The notes beneath the pieces are model-generated. The model did no database searches. It worked only from the letters and a program-made list of their open reading frames with translations, and was not told where the DNA came from. 64,000 nt of DNA. Source: Microbacterium proteolyticum. Its GTDB lineage: Bacteria > Actinomycetota > Actinomycetes > Actinomycetales > Microbacteriaceae. The translations under genes and the position numbers were made by a program. Shown here one piece after another: positions 27,101 to 36,151 of the stretch (its first letter is position 1; every line of letters starts with the position of its first letter). The stretch lies in the NCBI RefSeq assembly GCF_030818075.1, contig NZ_JAUSZZ010000001.1:1302001-1366000 (forward strand), given 5' to 3'.

Positions 27101-28642
27101 TCAGGTGACGGTAATGCGTGCCTCCTGCCAGCCCGTCGCGCCGTCGGGCGCGGGCGGGGTGCGGGTCTCGGTCTGCGTCTCGCCGTCGGCGGAGAGGGCG
27201 CGGCAGCGGATGGTGTGGTCGCCGGCTGTCGCGTTCCACGGCAGGCTCCACTGCACCCAGGTGTCGGCCGAGATGGCGCTCGCGAGGGTCGCGGACTGCC
27301 ACGGGCCGTCGTCGACCTGCACCTCGACGCCCGAGACGCCGACGTGCGTCTGCCAGGCCACGCCCGCGATGACCGCCTCGCCGGCGGCGATCCGGGAGCC
27401 GGCGCGCGGCACGTCGATCCGCGACGCGAGTTTGACCGGCCCGCGCTCGGACCAGCCGCGAGGCGTCCAGTACCCCTCGGCGCGGTCGAAGCGCGTGACC
27501 TCGAGCTCGGTCACCCACTTGGTGGCCGAGACGTAGCCGTACAGCCCGGGCACGACCATGCGCACGGGGAAGCCGTGCTCGATGGGCAGCGGTTCGCCGT
27601 TCATCCCGATGGCCAGCAGCGCAGCGCGGTCGTCGGTCAGTGCTTCCAGGGGTGAGGACGCCGTGAACCCGTCGATGGAGCGCGAGAGCACCATGTCGGC
27701 CTCCGCGGTGGGCCGGGCCCGCGCGAGGATGTCGCGAAGGGGGACGCCGAGCCAGCGGGCGGTGCCGACCAGGTCGCCGCCGACGCCGTTGGACACGCAC
27801 ACGAGGGTCACGACCGTTTCCTGCTGCGGGAGCGCGACGAGGTCGTCCCAGCGCAGCACGACTTCCTGCTCCACGAGACCGTGCACGCGCAGGCTCCAGG
27901 TCGCCGGGTCGACCTGCGGCACGACGAGAGCGGTGTCGATGCGGTAGAAGTCGGCGGAGGGGGTGATGACGGGGGAGAGCCCGTCGATGCCGAGCTCGGC
28001 GGCGGCGGGGACCGGCGTCGTCGTCGCCGGCGTCGGCAGGCGCAGCGCGGTGCGCACGGCGCTGACGGCGCGGGCGCCGCCGCTCATCGCCACCGCCCCG
28101 AGCGCCGCGAGCGCTCCGGCGGCGACCGCGACGCCCGAGAGGGCGAGGACGCTTCGGCGGGTGGGCCCGTCCTCGGGCGGCCGCCCGGCGGTCGCCGACC
28201 GACCGAGGCGTCGGATCAGCACGGTGCTCACCCCGGCGGCGACGACGCCGGCGACCAACGACGGAACGGGTGAGAGAGTGCCCGCGTCGGCGCGGGTCAT
28301 CGCGGCGAGGGCGCCGACCACCCCGAGCGCGCCGAGCACCACCCGGCCCCACGGCGGCCGGCGTCGTTCGAGCACTCCGGCCGCGCCCGCCACCGCCAGG
28401 AGCAGCACCGCGATGCCGACGAGCAGCGCGGCCTTGTCCCCGGTCCCGAAGAGGCTGATCGCGAGGTCCTTCGCCCACGCGGGAGCGATGTCGATCATGC
28501 CGCCGCCGATGACGGCGAAGGGACTCGTCGAGGGTGCGACGATCGCGGCGACGAGTTCTCCGACTCCCGCACCGAGCACGGTCGCCCCGATGGCGGCGAC
28601 GGCGGCGGGAACGCCGCTCGTGTGAGAAGTCAGGGTGGTCAC
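27101..28642 (-). CDS. Membrane-bound molybdopterin oxidoreductase (sulfite-oxidase fold)
   Basis: This 513-residue protein has about five N-terminal membrane helices (to about residue 190) and an extracytoplasmic SUOX-type Mo-cofactor domain. Cys282 in VTLVCVSN is the expected molybdenum ligand, GFPVRMVVPGLYGY is a typical cofactor-binding segment, and a C-terminal Ig-like dimerisation domain follows. It may reduce or oxidise small sulfur or nitrogen compounds; the substrate is unknown. The GTG at 28642 was chosen because TAGGCT ends seven bases upstream; an alternative ATG at 28672 has GGGAGGGG upstream. Just beyond its stop a 25-30 bp direct duplication repeats the 3' end. Confidence 0.87.
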   Translation of the reverse strand: MTTLTSHTSGVPAAVAAIGATVLGAGVGELVAAIVAPSTSPFAVIGGGMIDIAPAWAKDLAISLFGTGDKAALLVGIAVLLLAVAGAAGVLERRRPPWGRVVLGALGVVGALAAMTRADAGTLSPVPSLVAGVVAAGVSTVLIRRLGRSATAGRPPEDGPTRRSVLALSGVAVAAGALAALGAVAMSGGARAVSAVRTALRLPTPATTTPVPAAAELGIDGLSPVITPSADFYRIDTALVVPQVDPATWSLRVHGLVEQEVVLRWDDLVALPQQETVVTLVCVSNGVGGDLVGTARWLGVPLRDILARARPTAEADMVLSRSIDGFTASSPLEALTDDRAALLAIGMNGEPLPIEHGFPVRMVVPGLYGYVSATKWVTELEVTRFDRAEGYWTPRGWSERGPVKLASRIDVPRAGSRIAAGEAVIAGVAWQTHVGVSGVEVQVDDGPWQSATLASAISADTWVQWSLPWNATAGDHTIRCRALSADGETQTETRTPPAPDGATGWQEARITVT

Positions 28643-28811
28643 GATCGGGAGCCTAGGGAGGCCCGACCTCATCGGCGCGGTCCCCTCCCGAACTCACAGC
28701 CAACCGGCATCCCCGGCGCGTGCGCCGCCGCGCGCATCCGTCGCATGACACGCGAGGGAGAATGCCCACGTCTTCATCGGAGCATCCGACCTCCGCGTGG
28801 CCGCACGCGAG

Positions 28812-28817
28812 TAGCGT
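28812..28817 (+). promoter_or_regulatory. -10 element of leaderless hydrolase gene
   Basis: TAGCGT, six bases, then ATG at 28824. Confidence 0.55.
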
Positions 28818-28823
28818 GCAGGC

Positions 28824-29990
28824 ATGCGCGAGATCCCGCGGGTGATCCGCCGCCCGGCAGCCCACGGCGCGCCGGCGTTCGACCTCGCCTCCGTGCGCTC
28901 CGGGCCGCGCGGCGCAACGCCCGTGGTCGTCATCCCGGGCGGCCCGGGACTCGCCTCGCTGCTGCCGTACCGCGGCCTGCGGCGGTGGGCGGCCGACGGC
29001 GGGCTCGACATCGTGATGATGGAGCACCGCGGCATCGGCCGGTCGCGTACGGACCTCACCGGGCGGCCGCTTCCCCCGTCGGCGATGCGCATCGACGCGG
29101 TGCTCGATGACCTCGTCGCCGTGCTGGACGCCGAGGGCGTCACGCGCGCCGTCATCGTCGGTTCGTCGTACGGCAGTTACCTGGCGATGGCGTTCGGGGC
29201 ACGGCATCCGGATCGTGTGGCGGCCATGCTGCTCGATTCGGCCCTGCAGTCCACGCGCGACATCGGACTCGAGCGCGCGCGCCTGCGAGAGTTGTTCTGG
29301 GATGCCGACGACGAGCTCGCCGCCGGCGTGAGACGTCTGATGGCCGCCGGTGTCACCCCGCGCGTGGTGCTCGACATCGTGCGCGCGGCCTACGAGCTCG
29401 GCGGCACCGAGCTCGTGCTCCCGCTTCTGCGCCACCGGCCCGGCTTGGCGTGGAAGGCGCTCGGGGCCTACGCCACCCGCGACGGTGGCCTGCCGCGGAT
29501 CCCCGGCGTCTACGAGTTCGATCTCGTCGGCACGATCGCGTTCCGGGAGCTGGGGTATGCCGGCACGCCCGACGGCCACCCCCTCGACCCGGCGCTGACG
29601 TATCTGCCGCTCGCGCCGCGCTTCCCGGCGTTCGTCGGCGAGCCGCTCGACCTCGTCGAGGCGGTGCGCGCGTTCGCCTTCCCGCTGGTGGTGCTCGCGG
29701 GCGATCGCGACCTGCGTACTCCGCCCGCGATCGCCGAGCGGATCGCCGCATCGGCACCGGATGCCGCGCTGGTGCGCATCCGCAACGGGCACAGCGCCCT
29801 CGACACCCACCCGCTGGCGCTGCTGAACGCGACGCGGCGGCTGGTCCGCGGGCAGCAGGCACGTCTGCCCGGCGAGGAGGCGGCCCTCGACCGCCTGCCG
29901 CGGAGGGGGCTGTCGGCATCGCTCCCCGGCCTGCTGCTGCCTCTCGCGCGCCTCGACGCGCTGCTACGCCGTCGCGTGCTTCCGCGTTGA
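28824..29990 (+). CDS. Alpha/beta hydrolase, proline iminopeptidase-like
   Basis: This 388-residue cytoplasmic hydrolase has the oxyanion loop GGPG near residue 39-42, nucleophile Ser115 in GSSYGS, Asp in AGDRDLRTP and His in NGHSALD. The HGGPG-like loop and length fit the prolyl-aminopeptidase branch, although an esterase role is also possible. The ATG lies six bases after TAGCGT, a leaderless layout. It is divergent from the molybdoenzyme gene. Confidence 0.82.
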   Translation: MREIPRVIRRPAAHGAPAFDLASVRSGPRGATPVVVIPGGPGLASLLPYRGLRRWAADGGLDIVMMEHRGIGRSRTDLTGRPLPPSAMRIDAVLDDLVAVLDAEGVTRAVIVGSSYGSYLAMAFGARHPDRVAAMLLDSALQSTRDIGLERARLRELFWDADDELAAGVRRLMAAGVTPRVVLDIVRAAYELGGTELVLPLLRHRPGLAWKALGAYATRDGGLPRIPGVYEFDLVGTIAFRELGYAGTPDGHPLDPALTYLPLAPRFPAFVGEPLDLVEAVRAFAFPLVVLAGDRDLRTPPAIAERIAASAPDAALVRIRNGHSALDTHPLALLNATRRLVRGQQARLPGEEAALDRLPRRGLSASLPGLLLPLARLDALLRRRVLPR

Positions 29991-30112
29991 GGAGTCGTTC
30001 CCGCGCGGGTCCGAATCGCGCGGGTGCGCCTGCGGGCCCGAGGCGTTTCGCAGGTACGCACCGCGATGTCAACGATCTGGACGATATCCGCCACCGTTCC
30101 GATGCTGTCGCG

Positions 30113-31159
30113 GTGACAGACGGCCACCATCCGCCATTCCCCCTCCTCTTCCCCGCCGACACCCCCGGCCTTGGCGACGTCCGGGACGCCCTCGCGCGCG
30201 CGGACGACGTCGACGGGTTCGGTACCGACATCGCGGCGACCCTCTCCTGGGCGGGGAGCATCGCCCGGCCGTCCTCTCTCGCGGCGACGTGGGAGCTGCT
30301 CGCCGCGGTCGCGGCGCGCGACGTCACGGCGGCCCGCGTGCTCGAGCCGCATCTCGACGCCCTGGCGATCCTCGACGAGGCCGCGGCATCCGAGATCCCG
30401 CTCGATCTCGACACGCACGGCTGCTGGGGCGTCTTCGCCGCGGAGGGACCGGGCGTGCGTCTCGAGGCGCGGCAGGCCGACGGTACCTGGACGCTGCACG
30501 GCACCAAGCCGTGGTGCTCGCTGGCGGCGGATCTCGACCGCGCGCTCATCACCGCGTGGATCGACGACGAGCGGCGGCAGCTCTTCGCGATCGACCTGCG
30601 CGATCCCGCGGTGACACCTCGCTCGGGGCCATGGCACGCCCGGGGGCTCGACCGCGTCGTCAGCGCCCCGATCGACGTCGACGGGGCACGTGCCGTGGCG
30701 GTGGGGGATGCCGGGTGGTATCTGCGCCGCCCGGGCTTCGCCCACGGCGGGGTCGGTGTCGCGGCGTGCTGGTGGGGCGCGGCGCTGCCCCTGCGCGTGG
30801 CGCTCGCCGACGCGGCACGCGGGACCCGCGCCGACCAGCTCTCCCGCGTGCACCTCGGGCGAGCCGACACGGCGCTGTGGGCCGCACGCACCGTGCTCGT
30901 CGAGACCGCGGCGGTGTTCCGCGCCGGGGGCACGGCATCCGAGGGTCTGCGAGCCGCCCGCGCGCGCACGGTGATCGCCGACGCGGTCGAGACGACGATC
31001 GCCGAGGCCGCGCACGCCCTCGGGCCGCTGCCGCTCGTCGCCGACGAGGCGCACGCGCGGCGCGTGGCCGACCTGCAGGTCTACGTGCGGCAGCATCACG
31101 CGGAGCGCGACCTCGCGAGGATCGGCGGCGACATCGCGAACGGAGGCGGCGCGTGGTGA
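30113..31159 (+). CDS. Acyl-CoA dehydrogenase-like flavoprotein
   Basis: This 348-residue protein resembles the acyl-CoA dehydrogenase fold (WTLHGTKPWCSLAADLDRAL corresponds to the FAD-binding middle domain). It is shorter and more divergent than fatty-acid enzymes, and the catalytic base is not obvious. It opens an operon with PIG-L deacetylase/methyltransferase and glycosyltransferase genes, so it probably tailors an unknown small molecule or glycolipid. The GTG at 30113 lies six bases after a weak GATGCT -10. It overlaps the next gene by 4 bp. Confidence 0.7.
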   Translation: MTDGHHPPFPLLFPADTPGLGDVRDALARADDVDGFGTDIAATLSWAGSIARPSSLAATWELLAAVAARDVTAARVLEPHLDALAILDEAAASEIPLDLDTHGCWGVFAAEGPGVRLEARQADGTWTLHGTKPWCSLAADLDRALITAWIDDERRQLFAIDLRDPAVTPRSGPWHARGLDRVVSAPIDVDGARAVAVGDAGWYLRRPGFAHGGVGVAACWWGAALPLRVALADAARGTRADQLSRVHLGRADTALWAARTVLVETAAVFRAGGTASEGLRAARARTVIADAVETTIAEAAHALGPLPLVADEAHARRVADLQVYVRQHHAERDLARIGGDIANGGGAW

Positions 31160-32566
31160 GCTTCGACCACCGTGACCCGGGCACCGACGAAGCCGTCTGG
31201 AGCGCCGGTCTGCCGCGCGACCTCCCGACGCTCGACCTCGACGTCGACCGGATCGTCGTCGTCGCGGCGCACCCCGACGACGAGACGCTCGGCGCTGCGG
31301 GAGTGCTCGCCACGGCCGCCGCACGCGGCATCCCGGTCGACCTCCTCATCGCGACCGATGGCGAGGGGTCGCACCCCGACTCGCCCACGCACACGCCCGC
31401 GACGCTCGCGCTGATGCGGCGCAGAGAACTGCACGCCGCCGCGGAGGCCCTCGGTCTCAGCGGGGCTCCCGTCTTCCTCGGCCTTCCCGACGGTGGTACC
31501 GACGAGCATCGGGATGCCATCGCCGCAGCGCTCGTCGACATCCTCGACAGCGCCGGCTCCGACCGAACGCTTGTCCTGTCGACCTGGCGCGGCGACGGGC
31601 ACCGCGACCACCGCGTCGTGGGCGAGGTCGTCGAGGAGGTGTGTGCGGCGCGGAGAGTGAGGTCGCGCGCGTTCCCCATCTGGCTCTGGCACTGGGGCGG
31701 CCCCGACGACGTGCCCTGGGACCGTGCCGAGCGTCTCGCCCTCGGCACCGGGGTGAAGGATGCCAGGACCCGCGCCCTCGACGCGCACGCGAGCCAGTTC
31801 CTCCCCCTGTCTGCCGCGCCCGGCGACGAGCCGGTGGTGCACCCCGGCATGCGTGCGCACTTCGAGCGGGATGCCGAGGTGTTCCTCGCTCCGGCGGGCG
31901 CGGACGCGGGTGACCGAGCGCGTGTCGCGGATCGATCGGCCGGCGAACGCGAGCCGGTGGCATCCGTCGGCCAGGCGTACTTCGACGACATGTACGCCCG
32001 GCACGACGACCCGTGGGGCTTTCGATTCGCGCTGGTACGAGGAGCGCAAACGCGCCGCGCTGCTGGCCGCCCTGCCCTGGCGCCACTACCGCGCGACCTT
32101 CGAAGCGGGGTGCTCGACGGGCGCTCTCACCGCGCACCTGGCCGACCGCAGCGATCGGGTACTCGCCGTCGACCTCGCCCCCGCGGCCCTCGAGCGCGCC
32201 CGGCGACGGCTGGCCGGGCGAGACCACGTGGAGCTTCGTCGCGCGATGCTCCCCGACGACTGGCCCGAGGGAGCGTTCGACCTCGTCGTGCTGTCGGAAG
32301 TGGCCTATTACTGGGCCGGGGCCGACCTCGATCGCGGGCTCACCGCGGCCGTCGCATCGCTCAGCCCCGACGGTCACCTCGTCGCCTGCCACTGGCGGCA
32401 TCCGGTCGCGGAGTACCCGCACACCGGCGACGACGTGCACGACGCGCTCGCCGCACGACCCGACCTGGTGCGCCTCGTGCGGCACGAGGAGGAGGACTTC
32501 GTGCTGGAGGTGTTCGGTCACCCGGGCGCACGGTCGGTGGCCACCGAAGCCGGGCTCGTGTCATGA
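31156..32566 (+). pseudogene. Bifunctional PIG-L deacetylase/SAM methyltransferase, frameshifted
   Basis: The first part is a PIG-L zinc deacetylase with AAHPDDE at residues 37-43 and GDGHRDHR further on. It continues into YFDDMYARHDDPWGF, the usual opening of a NodS-like methyltransferase. The rest (DSRWYEERKRAALLAALPW, GCSTGALTAHLA as SAM motif I) is in another frame. Removing one T from TTT at 32020-32022 joins the two, so this is one bifunctional gene with a single-base insertion, either a sequencing error or a recent mutation. PIG-L enzymes remove N-acetyl groups from sugars. Start GTG at 31156 overlaps the upstream stop; the end overlaps the glycosyltransferase start. Confidence 0.85.
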
Positions 32567-33282
32567 GGGCCGTGGCCGTGGTCATCCCGGCGCACGACGA
32601 GGAGGCGCTGATCGGGCGCTGTCTCGCCTCGGTCGGCCGGGCGGTGGCGGCGGCGCAGCAGCGCCACCCCGACCTCGTCGCGACGGTGGTCGTGGTGCTG
32701 GACGCCTGCTCCGACACCACCGCACCGCAGGCCCGGCGCTGGCCGGTCCACCGCATCGAGATCGAGGCGCGCAACGTCGGCACCGCGCGCCGCACCGGTG
32801 TCGCGCACGCCCTGTCGCTGCTCGACGCGAGCCCCCACGACACGTGGATCGCGATGACGGATGCCGACACGGTCGTGCCCCGCGACTGGCTCACGCACCA
32901 GCTCGACCTCGCCGATGCGGGCGTCGACCTCGTGCTCGGCACCGTCCGTCCCGACTTCGCCGACCTCAGTGCCCGGCACGCCTCCTATTGGCGCGCGACG
33001 CACCACCGCGGACGCCCGCCCGGCAACGTGCACGGTGCCAATCTCGGCGTGCGGGCGAGCACCTACGCCGAGGCCGGTGGCATCCCGGATCTGGTCGAAC
33101 ACGAGGATGTGGCGCTCGTCCGGGCGGTGCGGGCACTCGGCGCGCGCGAACGGGCGAGCGACGTGCACGAGGTCGAGACCTCGGGACGCCTCGTCGGGCG
33201 CACCCCCGCGGGATACGCCGCGTTCCTCGCGCGCGTGCACGCCTGGATCGACGCACCGCCCCTCGCCGCTCCCGGCGCGTGA
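32563..33282 (+). CDS. Family 2 glycosyltransferase
   Basis: This 239-residue GT-A fold enzyme has VVIPAHDEE at the N-terminus, LDACSD, and the metal-binding Asp-Ala-Asp at residues 100-102 (MTDADTVVP). A later EHEDVAL segment resembles the ED catalytic site. There are no membrane helices. Coupled to the PIG-L/methyltransferase gene by ATGA, it may glycosylate the same unknown product. Confidence 0.88.
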   Translation: MRAVAVVIPAHDEEALIGRCLASVGRAVAAAQQRHPDLVATVVVVLDACSDTTAPQARRWPVHRIEIEARNVGTARRTGVAHALSLLDASPHDTWIAMTDADTVVPRDWLTHQLDLADAGVDLVLGTVRPDFADLSARHASYWRATHHRGRPPGNVHGANLGVRASTYAEAGGIPDLVEHEDVALVRAVRALGARERASDVHEVETSGRLVGRTPAGYAAFLARVHAWIDAPPLAAPGA

Positions 33283-33369
33283 CGCACCGCCCGGGGGCTC
33301 GTCAACCACCTCGGCGGCCCCCGGTGAGCCGCCCCACACTGAGCATCCCCCGGAAAGAGAGGCACCACC

Positions 33370-34551
33370 ATGAAGGCACTGACCTGGCAGGGCACGCGCA
33401 ACGTGAGCGTCGAGGACGTCCCCGACCCGGAGATCCTCGAACCGACCGACGCGATCGTGAAGATCACCTCGACGGCCATCTGCGGCTCCGACCTGCACCT
33501 GTACGAGCTCTTCGGCCCGTTCATCGACAAGGGCGACGTGCTCGGACACGAGCCGATGGGCGTCGTCGTGGAGGTGGGGTCGGCCGTGGCGAACCTCGCC
33601 GTCGGCGACCGGATCGTCGTGCCGTTCAACATCTCGTGCGGCCACTGCTTCATGTGCCGACGGGGCCTGCAGTCGCAGTGCGAGACGACGCAGGTGCGCG
33701 AGTACGGCAGCGGGGCTGCGCTGTTCGGTTACACCAAGCTCTACGGCCAGGTGCCAGGCGGGCAGGCGGAGTACCTGCGCGTGCCCCTGGCCGACTACAA
33801 CCACATCCGCGTCGGCGACGACCTGCCCGACGACCGCTATCTCTTCCTCAGCGACATCGTGCCGACGGCCTGGCAGGGCGTGCAGTACGCGAACGTCCCC
33901 GAGGGCGGCACGCTCGCCGTCATGGGGCTCGGCCCGGTGGGGCAGTTCGCCGCACGTATCGGCGTGCACCTGGGCTACCGCGTGCTCGCGATCGAGCCGG
34001 AGTCCGAGCGTCGCGCGATGGCCGAGCGCCACGGCATCCTGACATACGACCTCACCGACACGGTGGTCGACGAGCTCGTCGACCTCACCGAGGGCCGCGG
34101 GGCGGACGGGGTGGTGGATGCCGTCGGCATGGAGGCCCACGGCAACGGCGGCATCAAGCTGGCCCAGAACGCCGTCGGCCTGCTGCCCGACGCCCTCGCA
34201 CGAAAGCTCATGGACAAGGCCGGGCTCGACCGCCTCGCCGCGGTCTACGCCTCGATCGACCTCGTGCGCCGGGGCGGGACGGTGTCGCTCAGCGGCGTGT
34301 ACGCGGGTGAGGCCGACGTGCTGCCGATGAAGACGATGTTCGACAAGCAGCTGAATCTGCGCATGGGGCAGTGCAACGTCAAGCGCTGGATCGACGACCT
34401 GCTGCCGCTGGTGGAAGACCCCGCCGATCCGCTCGGCGTGATGAACCTCGTGACGCACCACGCCCCGCTGGAAGACGCTCCCGGCCTGTACGAGACGTTC
34501 CAGAAGAAGGAGGACGGCTGCATCAAGGTCGTCCTCCGCCCCGCCTCCTGA
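33370..34551 (+). CDS. Zinc-dependent alcohol dehydrogenase
   Basis: This 393-residue medium-chain dehydrogenase has Cys38, His60 and Glu61 for catalytic zinc, Cys90, 93, 96 and 104 for structural zinc, and GLGPVG for NAD(P). It is the third member of this subfamily in the window and is close in layout to those at 9491 and 11103. GGAAAGAGG precedes the ATG. It stands alone, 87 bp after the glycosyltransferase gene, and ends at a convergent gap with a palindromic element. Confidence 0.9.
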   Translation: MKALTWQGTRNVSVEDVPDPEILEPTDAIVKITSTAICGSDLHLYELFGPFIDKGDVLGHEPMGVVVEVGSAVANLAVGDRIVVPFNISCGHCFMCRRGLQSQCETTQVREYGSGAALFGYTKLYGQVPGGQAEYLRVPLADYNHIRVGDDLPDDRYLFLSDIVPTAWQGVQYANVPEGGTLAVMGLGPVGQFAARIGVHLGYRVLAIEPESERRAMAERHGILTYDLTDTVVDELVDLTEGRGADGVVDAVGMEAHGNGGIKLAQNAVGLLPDALARKLMDKAGLDRLAAVYASIDLVRRGGTVSLSGVYAGEADVLPMKTMFDKQLNLRMGQCNVKRWIDDLLPLVEDPADPLGVMNLVTHHAPLEDAPGLYETFQKKEDGCIKVVLRPAS

Positions 34552-34637
34552 CCCCGGCCTCCCTCCCGCCTGCGCGGCGCGGCGCGAGCAGTGCGCGCGC
34601 GGTCGGGACGGGCGGCGCGTCGGAGGGCGGGCGGGGC

Positions 34638-34701
34638 GCGTGAGGGGTCAGAATTTGTCGCCTGGAGGGGGTGCCAAGCGACACTTCTTGACCCCTCACG
34701 C
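34638..34701. repeat. Palindromic element, copy 2
   Basis: Perfect 13-bp outer arms, GCGTGAGGGGTCA and TGACCCCTCACGC, enclose an inner TGTCGC/GCGACA pair. It lies between two convergent genes. Confidence 0.9.
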
Positions 34702-34768
34702 GCAGGCGGCGCGGCGGCGCGGGGACTCGGGCGGGAGGGGACGGAGGGGGATGCCGGGGCGGCGGGGG

Positions 34769-35992
34769 TCAGACCCGGCCGGCGTGCACGGCCGCCAGGG
34801 CCGCGGCATCCGTCTCGCTCATCCCGGCGATGGGTTCGCCGTTCCAGACGATGTCGTCGCCGAGGGCGGCGAGCGCCTCCTTGCGGTCGCCGTGGGAGAT
34901 CTTCGCGCCGTGCACGATGGTGGCCGGGCTCCACAGCATCGCGGCGTCGTCCCACCACCCGGCGCCCACGTCGCGCACCGTCAGCAGATCGTGGAGGGTC
35001 TTCGGCAGGTGCGACAGCGGCTCGGTGAACGCATCCGCGATCACCGCGAGTGTGATCTGGCGTTCGGTTCCCGGGATCGCGACGACGGGCTCGGCGAGCT
35101 CGCCCTGGATGGCCTTCGACACGTCGTCCGCCTCGAGCAGGATGACGCCGTTGGTGGGCCGCGGGTTGCACTCGATGATCTTGTAGTCGGGTGCGGCGTC
35201 CGTGCCGTGATCGACGAAGTCGAACGAGAGCTGCCCCGTGAAGCCGGGGTCGAGCGCATCGACGAGCTGCTGCGTGTACCGGAGGGTGTCGGTGCTGTCG
35301 ACGGCGATGAACGCGATCGCGGTCGAGTGCGCCCACTGCTCGGCCGCCTTGTACGTCGTGTGCGCCTGCACCTTCCCGTCGACCACGACGCTGTAGGTGC
35401 ACACCATCGGCCCGTCCACGAAGGGCTGCACGAGCCACGGCTGCTCCGGGGTCGGGACGCAGTCCTCGACGGGCACCTTCCCCGCGAGGGGGCCGGTGTT
35501 GGTCAGCAGGCCCACGCCGCCGCGCGAGAACGCCGCACGCGCGAAATATCGGGGGAAGGAGTCGATCGCCCGTTGCAGCTCCTCGGGGGAGGTGACGACG
35601 ACCGTTTCCGGGATGGGCACCCCGGCATCCTGGGCGAGCCGCTGGAAGCTGGCCTTGTCGTGCAGACGGGCCAGGTCGGCGAACCGACCGGCGTACAGGC
35701 GCACACCCGCGGGCAGGTCGGACGCGCGGGCCGCGAGGTAGAAGACCTCCTCGAAAGTCGGGATGACGACGTCGATCCCGTGCCGCTCGACGTACGCGTT
35801 CACGGTGGCGACGAAGGCGTCGGTCTCGAAGCGCGGCGAGGGGGTCGTCAGGTGCCCGGCGAGGAAACGGGAGTGGTTCCCCACCGCGCCGTCATAGGTG
35901 TCGCTGGCGAAAACGGTGTGTCCGACGCTTCCGAGCTTGCGGATCAGATCGAGCGCGAAGGTGTTGCGGGAACTGGTGACGAGCACGCGCAT
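34769..35992 (-). CDS. ATP-grasp domain protein
   Basis: This 407-residue protein has an N-terminal Rossmann-like preATP-grasp domain (MRVLVTSSRNTFALDLIRKL) and an ATP-grasp fold with KIIECNPRPTNG as the metal-binding end. It would ligate a carboxylate to an amine or thiol with ATP. Substrates are unknown. It is transcribed away from the circularly permuted ATP-grasp operon that begins 160 bp upstream, which may indicate related chemistry or coincidence. Confidence 0.82.
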   Translation of the reverse strand: MRVLVTSSRNTFALDLIRKLGSVGHTVFASDTYDGAVGNHSRFLAGHLTTPSPRFETDAFVATVNAYVERHGIDVVIPTFEEVFYLAARASDLPAGVRLYAGRFADLARLHDKASFQRLAQDAGVPIPETVVVTSPEELQRAIDSFPRYFARAAFSRGGVGLLTNTGPLAGKVPVEDCVPTPEQPWLVQPFVDGPMVCTYSVVVDGKVQAHTTYKAAEQWAHSTAIAFIAVDSTDTLRYTQQLVDALDPGFTGQLSFDFVDHGTDAAPDYKIIECNPRPTNGVILLEADDVSKAIQGELAEPVVAIPGTERQITLAVIADAFTEPLSHLPKTLHDLLTVRDVGAGWWDDAAMLWSPATIVHGAKISHGDRKEALAALGDDIVWNGEPIAGMSETDAAALAAVHAGRV

Positions 35993-36139
35993 GAGGGCAC
36001 CCCTGTCGTGGCGGCGGACGTTGGCGTCACTCTATCCGCAGCGAAACCGGCAGCGTACGGCGCGGGTGCGGCACCGTGCGGCGCGCCCTGGACGCCGTGG
36101 TCATGGATCCGGGAAACGAAACGGCAACACTCCGCTGAG

Positions 36140-36145
36140 TAGAGT
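36140..36145 (+). promoter_or_regulatory. -10 element of leaderless CP-ATP-grasp operon
   Basis: TAGAGT, six bases, then ATG at 36152. Confidence 0.55.
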
Positions 36146-36151
36146 CGTCGC

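Noticed and set aside
32014..32030. Programmed ribosomal frameshift in the PIG-L/methyltransferase gene.
   Set aside because: No convincing slippery heptamer or downstream structure was seen, and similar one-base breaks in four other genes favour sequencing error.
30289..33282. A 997-codon frame running from the dehydrogenase region through PIG-L to the glycosyltransferase.
   Set aside because: It reads the methyltransferase out of frame as Arg/Pro-rich sequence; the glycosyltransferase has its own ATG at 32563.
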